Positions 58,157-64,000 of a DNA stretch of 64,000 nt are shown piece by piece; the first letter of the stretch is position 1, and each line of letters starts with the position of its first letter. Where the stretch lies: the NCBI GenBank assembly GCA_002410065.1, contig DHQB01000026.1, forward strand, positions 302,867 through 366,866. Reading direction: 5' to 3'. The position numbers and the translations under genes are program-made. Origin of the DNA: Bacteroidales bacterium UBA5349. Its GTDB lineage: Bacteria > Bacteroidota > Bacteroidia > Bacteroidales > Tenuifilaceae. The notes beneath the pieces were generated by a model. It worked only from the letters and a program-made list of their open reading frames with translations. It had not been told where the DNA came from and did no database searches.

Positions 58157-60475
58157 ATGAGAAAAATATTTTTGTCCATAAATCTTGTTGTGTTTGTAAC
58201 AACTATATGCCTAGCACAATCAACTATTCAGGGAAGAATTATTGAGAATGAAACTGAAAAACCCATTGCGTTTGCCAGTGTCTCCATTACTGATAAAAAA
58301 GGAACGGTAAGCGACGAAAATGGCAATTTTAAGTTCGAAAACCTAAGAGCGGGCAACTACGTTCTTCGCATTTCATTTGTTGGCTTCGATTCGTTTACAA
58401 AGAATATATCCATTGCTGATAAAGAAATGCTTAATCTACAGATTGAATTAATTTCCGCAAACATTACCGCCGAGGAAGTTGTAATTACAGCTACAAAAAC
58501 CGAAAACTATCTGTATGATATTCCTATCCGGGTTAACCTAATGTCATCTAGGCAAATTGAATCAATACCAACTCAAACAACTGACGAACTATTGGCTTTT
58601 GTTCCTGGCGTTAACATAAACCGATCGTTTGGTATTTTCTCGCATACCACTGCCGTTACCATGCGTGGGCTAAACGGAAACGAACAGGGACGCGTGCTGG
58701 TTATGATCGATGGTATTCCGGTAAATAAGTCAGATGGAGGATCCGTAAATTGGAACTTGTTAAATAACGATCAAATAGAACGTATAGAAGTGGTTAAAGG
58801 ACCCAGTTCGTCACTTTATGGCGGAAATGCTATGGGTGGTGCAATTAATATCATCACAAAAAAATCAACAGAAAAAATTCAGGGTAAGGTTAGTGTCGAT
58901 TATTCTACATACAACACCATGCGCGGACAGGTGTATTTAGCTGGGCGAGCAAATCCAAACACCAATAAGGGTTTATATTGGAATATAAGTAGTTTTTACC
59001 GACAAAGCGACGGATATATGACTGCCTCTGAAGCCGATCAGCTGGCAAATGAATACCTTGTTAAATCGGATCTTAAAGAGTTGGCCGCAAACGCAAAAAT
59101 AGGCTATGATTTTAATACCAACAACTCTATTGAAATGGATTTGGTTTATTACGATGACGATAGAGGCATCGGCGAAAAGGTTTATCAACCTCAGGGCAAT
59201 AATCGTGAACACGATACATATCAAGCTCGATTAAAATATACCGGAAGCAGAAACAAGGTAAACTGGAACATCAATCTGTTTTACCTTAACGAGGATTACA
59301 AGCGGATTACTGAGTTTATGAAAAAAAATAGCTATACCTTTTACAAAGTACTTTCAGAGCGAGTTGATTTGGGTGCTTTATCCACAGTTTCGTATAGTTT
59401 AAGCAACCAAACCATAACCGGTGGTATCGACCTAAAACAGGGCAGTGTTGCTGCAAAAGATGTTTACCATACCTCTTCCGACATCGTTTATAATCGGGGT
59501 AAAATGAACTCAATGGGTCTGTTTTTGCAGGATGAAATCAGCTTGTTAAACGAAAAACTTAAGGTAATTGCTGGTTTACGATTCGACTATGCCCAATTTT
59601 TTGATGGGGCCTTTGAGATAGAGAACCCAACAGCTGAAACTGCTTTTATGCTAAGCTACCAGAATGATAATATACTTGATACGTGGAATGCTTTAAGTCC
59701 TAAAATATCAATGCAATACGAACTCACTAACTCAAGTCGTGTGTATGCAAGTTACAGTAAAGGATTTCGGCCAGCTGTGCTGGATGATATGTCTCGGTCG
59801 GGAAGAATAAAAGGTGGATTTAAAATTGCCAACCCAAGCCTTAGGCCTGAATACCTAAATAACTTTGAAATAGGTGCCGACGCACGTTTTTTTCAGCGCT
59901 TAAGAACTTCATTATCTACCTTTTATTCGATGGGTGATGATTTTATATATAACGTTACCACTGGCGACTCGATAAATTTAGGCAAGTTACAACCCATAAT
60001 TAAAGCATCGAATATATCAAAAGTTGAAATATTTGGGGTAGAATTTGAAGCCAACTACTTTTTGAATGACCAATTGAGCGTAAATGCAAATTATGCTTTT
60101 GCCCATTCGCAGATTAAAGAGTTTAAACCCTTAAACGTTAGCGACCCTGTTGATTTAGCAGGAAATTACCTAGCCGATGTTCCAAGTCATACCGCATCAA
60201 TATCGGCATACTGGCGAAACAAGATTGTAAACACCAGCATTACAGCAAGATACACTGGCAGTAGATGGGCTAATGATGTAAATAAGTTCGATGATATTAT
60301 TGGTAACGATAAATACCCATCGTATACTACCATCGACTTAAAATTATCAAAACCTATTAAAATGACCTTTGTATCCCTCAGCATACAGAATGTACTCGAT
60401 ACAAAATTTTATGATGGTAGCGGTGCTGTTTGTCCTGGCCGATTTATATCCCTTGAACTAGGAGTAAGGTTTTAA
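58157..60475 (+). CDS. TonB-dependent receptor with CarboxypepD_reg-like domain
   Basis: 772 residues; signal peptide (NLVVFVTTICLAQS). Residues 22-110: CarboxypepD_reg-like domain (QGRIIENETEKPIAFASVSI). Around 112-230: plug (EEVVITATKTENYLYDIPIR, DELLAFVPGVNINRSFG, VVKGPSSSLYGGNAMGGAIN). Then a 22-strand barrel ending in SLELGVRF with the terminal Phe. No SusD partner follows, so it belongs to the siderophore/metal group rather than the glycan group. The divergent ModE-type gene suggests molybdate, tungstate or another metal complex as ligand (inference). Confidence 0.88.
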   Translation: MRKIFLSINLVVFVTTICLAQSTIQGRIIENETEKPIAFASVSITDKKGTVSDENGNFKFENLRAGNYVLRISFVGFDSFTKNISIADKEMLNLQIELISANITAEEVVITATKTENYLYDIPIRVNLMSSRQIESIPTQTTDELLAFVPGVNINRSFGIFSHTTAVTMRGLNGNEQGRVLVMIDGIPVNKSDGGSVNWNLLNNDQIERIEVVKGPSSSLYGGNAMGGAINIITKKSTEKIQGKVSVDYSTYNTMRGQVYLAGRANPNTNKGLYWNISSFYRQSDGYMTASEADQLANEYLVKSDLKELAANAKIGYDFNTNNSIEMDLVYYDDDRGIGEKVYQPQGNNREHDTYQARLKYTGSRNKVNWNINLFYLNEDYKRITEFMKKNSYTFYKVLSERVDLGALSTVSYSLSNQTITGGIDLKQGSVAAKDVYHTSSDIVYNRGKMNSMGLFLQDEISLLNEKLKVIAGLRFDYAQFFDGAFEIENPTAETAFMLSYQNDNILDTWNALSPKISMQYELTNSSRVYASYSKGFRPAVLDDMSRSGRIKGGFKIANPSLRPEYLNNFEIGADARFFQRLRTSLSTFYSMGDDFIYNVTTGDSINLGKLQPIIKASNISKVEIFGVEFEANYFLNDQLSVNANYAFAHSQIKEFKPLNVSDPVDLAGNYLADVPSHTASISAYWRNKIVNTSITARYTGSRWANDVNKFDDIIGNDKYPSYTTIDLKLSKPIKMTFVSLSIQNVLDTKFYDGSGAVCPGRFISLELGVRF

Positions 60476-60643
60476 CCTAATCTATTTATCATCATACTTA
60501 TTGATTTAGGCGTGGAGCTTTACCAAAACCTAAGAAAGAAAAATAGTAAAAACAAGAAAGGGAAAGTTAAGAATCATAAAAAGACAAAGGCTCACAAATT
60601 ATTACTTTTCGCAAGCTACCGATAGCTATTGAATGGATAACGT

Positions 60644-62983
60644 TTAAAAGGCTATACCTATTCCAAACTGGTGAAGTAAAGCTCTTTCGCCACTAAGATC
60701 ATAAAACAAACCATACTTAAAGGCTAGTATGGAAACTTTTAATAGTAAACCACCTTCGGCAAATAATTCCAGCCCAAGATTGTTTATTGATGAATCATCA
60801 TAACTTGAATCTAAGTCATGCTGATCCATAGTAATGGAACGACCTAAACCGAGGCCGCCATAAACCCAGAGGGGAGAAAAAACCTTATATGTTAGGCCAT
60901 AAGATAAATAACAATTCCACTTATAATCTTTCCCCGTATCGGAGCTCGAATAATAGTCAGGGTCCTGTTCATCAATGAACCATTCTAATTTACCCTTCCA
61001 AAAATTGTTCGTTTTTAAATTTAAATACCACCCGCTATTCTGATTTTTTAATCTGCCTAGCCCTAAGCCAAATTTGCTTTCATTATCATAACTGTACAAA
61101 ATGAATATAGCATCTGTTTGTTTATTAATTCTTTGTTGCTTTTTGTCCTGTTTAATTTTTGCTTTTGTCTGCTTTATCTCGGTATTACCTATTTCACTCA
61201 ATTGTTTCGAAGCATACTTATATTCTGAGCCATTGGGGAAGTATTTTATGTATTTATTGTAATTAACAACTGCTAAACTGTAATAGTTGTTGTTATAAAA
61301 TTTATCTCCTTCCTTAATGTAGTGATTCTGCATAAAGTCGGAAATCTCATTAATAGAAGCACCATTTGGGTAGTTGGTAAAGTAGTCTTCATAAAATTTA
61401 ATCTCCTTTTTCTGAATTGCTTTTAAATAAAAAATTCTTTCATTCACTTGGTCAATATGCTTACTGTTGGGGTACTTGCTTTTATATCCCTCAAAAGCAA
61501 AAAGGTTATTGGAGTTAACAATCTTTTGCCAGTCAGCACCTTCTCCTTCGATAGTTATTGTAAAGTTATTAGTAGAGTTTTCGGTAACATCAATCTCTTT
61601 TGAGGCATACTCATTCATCTTTTCGACTGTAACTTGATGTTTGCCATAGCCTAACGTTGTACTTAATGGGGTATAGCCTTTTTGAGTTCCATTTATTGTT
61701 ACTAATGAGTTAGATGGAACAGAATTAATTGTAACCTCCATTCCATCTGGCAAATTTTCTTCAATGGATAATGTTTCGCCTTCTTCAATAATTATTCTTT
61801 TATTAAATGTACCGTAACCCTCTTTGCTAATCTGAAGGTTATACTCTCCAATTATTAAATCTTTAACTGTTAATGGGGTCTTCCCATAATTTTTATTGTC
61901 TATTAATACTTCTGCGTCTATTGGTAAAGTAACAACGTCAATACTCCCTATTTTGGGCATTAGGTTAAAATCTATTGTTTGGTCTTTTTCTGAAAACACC
62001 TCAATCTTTCTTGATTGAGAATAGTGATTTTCTTTTTCAACCTTTATGTTGTAGACTCCTGCCAGTAGCCTTCCTGTCCATTTTTCAATGCTCTTAAATT
62101 CATCATCCAACAATATTGAAGCACCTGGACTACAGTTAATTGTAATATTCGCAAAAGCAGGCCTCATTTCGAAGTTAACGCTTGTTGTATCCTCATCATT
62201 AACTGTAACTCTTTTAGCCTGTGGCTGATACCAGCTATCAATAACTCTAATTACATGTTCGCCCGAGAGTATGTCTACAAGAGTTACAGGTGTAGTCTTT
62301 CCTGTATGCCTATCATTTAGGTAAACTGCCATGCCATTTTCTGGACTTGATGTAACTAAAATATTTCCGAAGTTGGGTTTTAATAATGCATCTATTCTTT
62401 GCTTATCGCCTTCTATTGTTATGCTTCCGGCCTGAGTATGATATCGGGGAAATTCAATACGATAGGAATATTGACCTTCACGATAGCGACGTTGGAATGG
62501 TGTTCTACCAACCATCATGTCATCAATAAAAATATTAGCTTCTTCGGGCTCAGAGGTAATTATTAGCCATTGACTTTCTATTTCAGGTTCTTGAACTACA
62601 GTTGTTACTCTTGCAGTAGTAAGAACCATTTCGTAAACAGTGGCAGTTTGTATGGAGATATTAAATGGATAGTTCCTTAAAACTCCTAGCTGACTATGAG
62701 TAATTGTTATTCGTTGCACGCCACGAGGTACATAGACCCAAATTTCTCCTTTTTTTTGCACTGTAGAAACAACACCTAAAGATCCCACATCAAACGAAAA
62801 GCCGGTTTGAGTGGTTACCACCTTAATTATTGCGCAAACCTCATTATTCTGATCGCGTTTTGGGGAGTGTACGCGTGCATCGAGGTCGTTCTCTAAAAGG
62901 CGAAATGATTTAACATTGATGTTTTGCGAATGGGATATAAATGCTATTGATAAAGCAAGTAATAGCAGGGAAAAACTTTTCAT
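60644..62983 (-). CDS. PEGA-repeat surface protein with TPR-like linker and C-terminal barrel
   Basis: 779 residues; signal peptide (LLLALSIAFISHSQ). About five to six PEGA-type repeats between residues 150 and 490 (ITSEPEEANIFIDDMMVGRT, VTSSPENGMAVYLNDRHTGK, VTLPIDAEVLIDNKNYGKTP, INSVPSNSLVTINGTQKGYT). Then a helical TPR-like part (FYNNNYYSLAVVNYNKYIKY) and a last 150 residues with alternating strands (GLGLGRLKNQNSGWYLNLKT, LSYGLTYKVFSPLWVYGGLG), likely an outer-membrane-associated barrel. Function unknown. Confidence 0.75.
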   Translation of the reverse strand: MKSFSLLLLALSIAFISHSQNINVKSFRLLENDLDARVHSPKRDQNNEVCAIIKVVTTQTGFSFDVGSLGVVSTVQKKGEIWVYVPRGVQRITITHSQLGVLRNYPFNISIQTATVYEMVLTTARVTTVVQEPEIESQWLIITSEPEEANIFIDDMMVGRTPFQRRYREGQYSYRIEFPRYHTQAGSITIEGDKQRIDALLKPNFGNILVTSSPENGMAVYLNDRHTGKTTPVTLVDILSGEHVIRVIDSWYQPQAKRVTVNDEDTTSVNFEMRPAFANITINCSPGASILLDDEFKSIEKWTGRLLAGVYNIKVEKENHYSQSRKIEVFSEKDQTIDFNLMPKIGSIDVVTLPIDAEVLIDNKNYGKTPLTVKDLIIGEYNLQISKEGYGTFNKRIIIEEGETLSIEENLPDGMEVTINSVPSNSLVTINGTQKGYTPLSTTLGYGKHQVTVEKMNEYASKEIDVTENSTNNFTITIEGEGADWQKIVNSNNLFAFEGYKSKYPNSKHIDQVNERIFYLKAIQKKEIKFYEDYFTNYPNGASINEISDFMQNHYIKEGDKFYNNNYYSLAVVNYNKYIKYFPNGSEYKYASKQLSEIGNTEIKQTKAKIKQDKKQQRINKQTDAIFILYSYDNESKFGLGLGRLKNQNSGWYLNLKTNNFWKGKLEWFIDEQDPDYYSSSDTGKDYKWNCYLSYGLTYKVFSPLWVYGGLGLGRSITMDQHDLDSSYDDSSINNLGLELFAEGGLLLKVSILAFKYGLFYDLSGERALLHQFGIGIAF

Positions 62984-63310
62984 TGTGGGTGAGAAGTATT
63001 GGTTTTGGCTTTACGAAAATAGTGCTTTTAGTGATTATTCGAAAACCATGCCTCAATTTCTCCTCGGATTCTAATCAGTTTAGTTCTGAGCAGCAAGTCC
63101 ACTATGACAGTTTTGTTTAACGGTTGGCGGTATGTTTGCGCCCCGCCGCCCGAAGCAACGGATTCATCCCACGTTAAATTGACTAATTGAAACTAACAGT
63201 AACCTAATCAGCCGAAAAGTGGGGCGTAAAATATACCGCTTGTTAGCACACGTTTTTTATTGTTTTCAGCTGATTTCCAAATCTTTCAAGCATTTATTGT
63301 CAAGTTTCTT
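62984..63310. other. 327-base gap with an attC-like inverted repeat
   Basis: Apart from the element at 63115-63248 it holds only the leader of the PEGA gene and the tail of the small gene at 63311; no reading frame is convincing. Confidence 0.4.
63115..63248 (-). repeat. attC-like or MITE-like imperfect inverted repeat
   Basis: On the minus strand it runs from TGCTAAC (63248-63242) to GTTAAAC (63121-63115), the latter fitting the integron core site GTTRRRY. Between them the arms AAGCGGTATATTTTACGCCCC and the reverse of GGCGGTATGTTTGCGCCCC pair imperfectly, with about 75 bases in the middle. It lies just downstream of two small minus-strand genes, as an attC site lies after a cassette gene. 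Confidence 0.5.
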
Positions 63311-63628
63311 TTAAACAACAATGTAAAATGAGATAATAAAAAGAATAAATGAAACAATTGAAATCACTAAATATTGATTAACATTCTTTCGAAGTTTCTC
63401 CAAATTCTCGTCTACTTGTTTTTCAGTTATTGGTATTGGTAATGAAGATTCAATATATCTCATTCTTACACTCATATTAGAGAAACTAACGTTTATTAAA
63501 TCGGAAAAAGTTGCTTTCTCTTTCTCTTTTTTCCGAATGTATTGAAAATGAAAATTTGCTTTCACAAAAAAAGTAGCAAATGCTATTAAAAGAAAAATTG
63601 CACTTAAAAAACTAATAAAATTCGTCAT
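63311..63628 (-). CDS. Small membrane protein of unknown function
   Basis: 105 residues with two hydrophobic segments at the ends (FLSAIFLLIAFATFFVKA and YLVISIVSFILFIISFYIVV) and a charged middle (YIRKKEKEKATFSDLIN). No family recognised. Located between the attC-like element and another unknown gene, five bases apart, so the two are cotranscribed. Confidence 0.6.
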   Translation of the reverse strand: MTNFISFLSAIFLLIAFATFFVKANFHFQYIRKKEKEKATFSDLINVSFSNMSVRMRYIESSLPIPITEKQVDENLEKLRKNVNQYLVISIVSFILFIISFYIVV

Positions 63629-63632
63629 CCTT

Positions 63633-63938
63633 TCAATGATTTGTGAGATTGTTATTCTTGATTTCTATTCTCAAGCATAATATTCTTAACGTTTGTCCTA
63701 ATGAGTTATAGAATTCAGTAAAATTTATGGTTTCATTTTTCTCAATCCTTTTTGATAACATAGTCAACGGGAAAATGATTATTGATGTTCTTTCTAACTG
63801 TAATGCGGGGTCAATTCCGTATTCATCTTCAATTTCAACCCATAAGAAATTAAGGTCTTGCACAATAATTTCTTCAAGTGTCACACCCAAGCATTGTAGT
63901 TTTAGTGATTCATTTATTTGTATCCAGTTTGATTTCAT
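63633..63938 (-). CDS. Small protein of unknown function
   Basis: 101 residues from ATG 63938 (a TTG at 63959 also opens the frame). KSNWIQINESLKLQCLGVTL, FLWVEIEDEYGIDPALQLER, TSIIIFPLTMLSKRIEKNET; acidic, cytoplasmic, no family recognised. Overall A/T-rich codon use like other orphan cassettes. Confidence 0.55.
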   Translation of the reverse strand: MKSNWIQINESLKLQCLGVTLEEIIVQDLNFLWVEIEDEYGIDPALQLERTSIIIFPLTMLSKRIEKNETINFTEFYNSLGQTLRILCLRIEIKNNNLTNH

Positions 63939-64000
63939 TATTGTGTCAAGTAATTCCAATTTTCTATTAATTGACTAATAATGCGAATTAAGGGTTGAAA

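Overview
The window is a piece of a Bacteroidota chromosome, most likely from the Bacteroidales or a nearby order. The signs are a GldH-type lipoprotein beside a RicT/PSP1 gene, Bacteroidota promoters (TAnnTTTG, in the best cases with TTTG or TTG about 20 bp upstream), a CarboxypepD_reg-type TonB receptor, a GH92 lipoprotein, a short-chain-type threonine dehydrogenase and AT-rich intergenic DNA. No rRNA, tRNA or CRISPR array was seen.

Layout. 1-5415 is a core block: ricT end, gldH, trmB, an alkyltransferase-like gene, mrp, an nfu-type gene, and speA facing them. 5416-17845 is an accessory island of about 12 kb. It holds four small toxin-antitoxin pairs, an AAA/DUF4143 ATPase, a tyrosine-recombinase remnant, an intact REP-associated tyrosine transposase (RAYT) with flanking REP hairpins, an internally deleted RAYT, at least three dispersed repeat families, and three copies of a metzincin-like pre-toxin module carrying different C-termini. 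Two of those copies are followed by likely immunity genes. 17846-27741 returns to ordinary genes: a lipoprotein pair, a DUF1573 protein, a three-gene transhydrogenase (pntAA-AB-B), rluF, trmN6, a TIGR02757 gene and a LolD-like ATPase. 27962-30064 holds a PPC-domain lipoprotein and a dead IS30 copy. 30326-37006 is a tetR-tolC-MFP-RND efflux operon with a palindromic operator candidate. 37276-44122 holds tdh, a TraB/GumN protein, a peptidase C26 lipoprotein, GH92 and ppnP.

44191-57768 is the most interesting functional block: a molybdenum aldehyde-oxidoreductase cluster. On the plus strand lie a C-GCAxxG-C-C protein, a fused [2Fe-2S]-molybdopterin enzyme, an FAD/4Fe-4S/CCG electron-transfer protein, a small zinc-ribbon-like redox protein, a radical SAM enzyme, a methyltransferase, an AMP-forming ligase and a MocA-like nucleotidyltransferase. 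On the minus strand, converging, lie a ModE-type wHTH regulator, XdhC, a DUF364 protein and a large membrane protein fused to a THEP1-like NTPase. A TonB-dependent receptor (58157-60475) diverges from the ModE-type gene. The set reads as one system: metal uptake and sensing, cofactor nucleotidylation and loading, enzyme, redox partner, plus a radical SAM/methyltransferase/ligase trio whose product is unknown. The same gene set is known to me from Desulfovibrio-type genomes (families named after DVU_1551 to DVU_1557).

The right end (60644-64000) carries a PEGA-repeat protein, an attC-like or MITE-like inverted repeat, and two small unknown genes.
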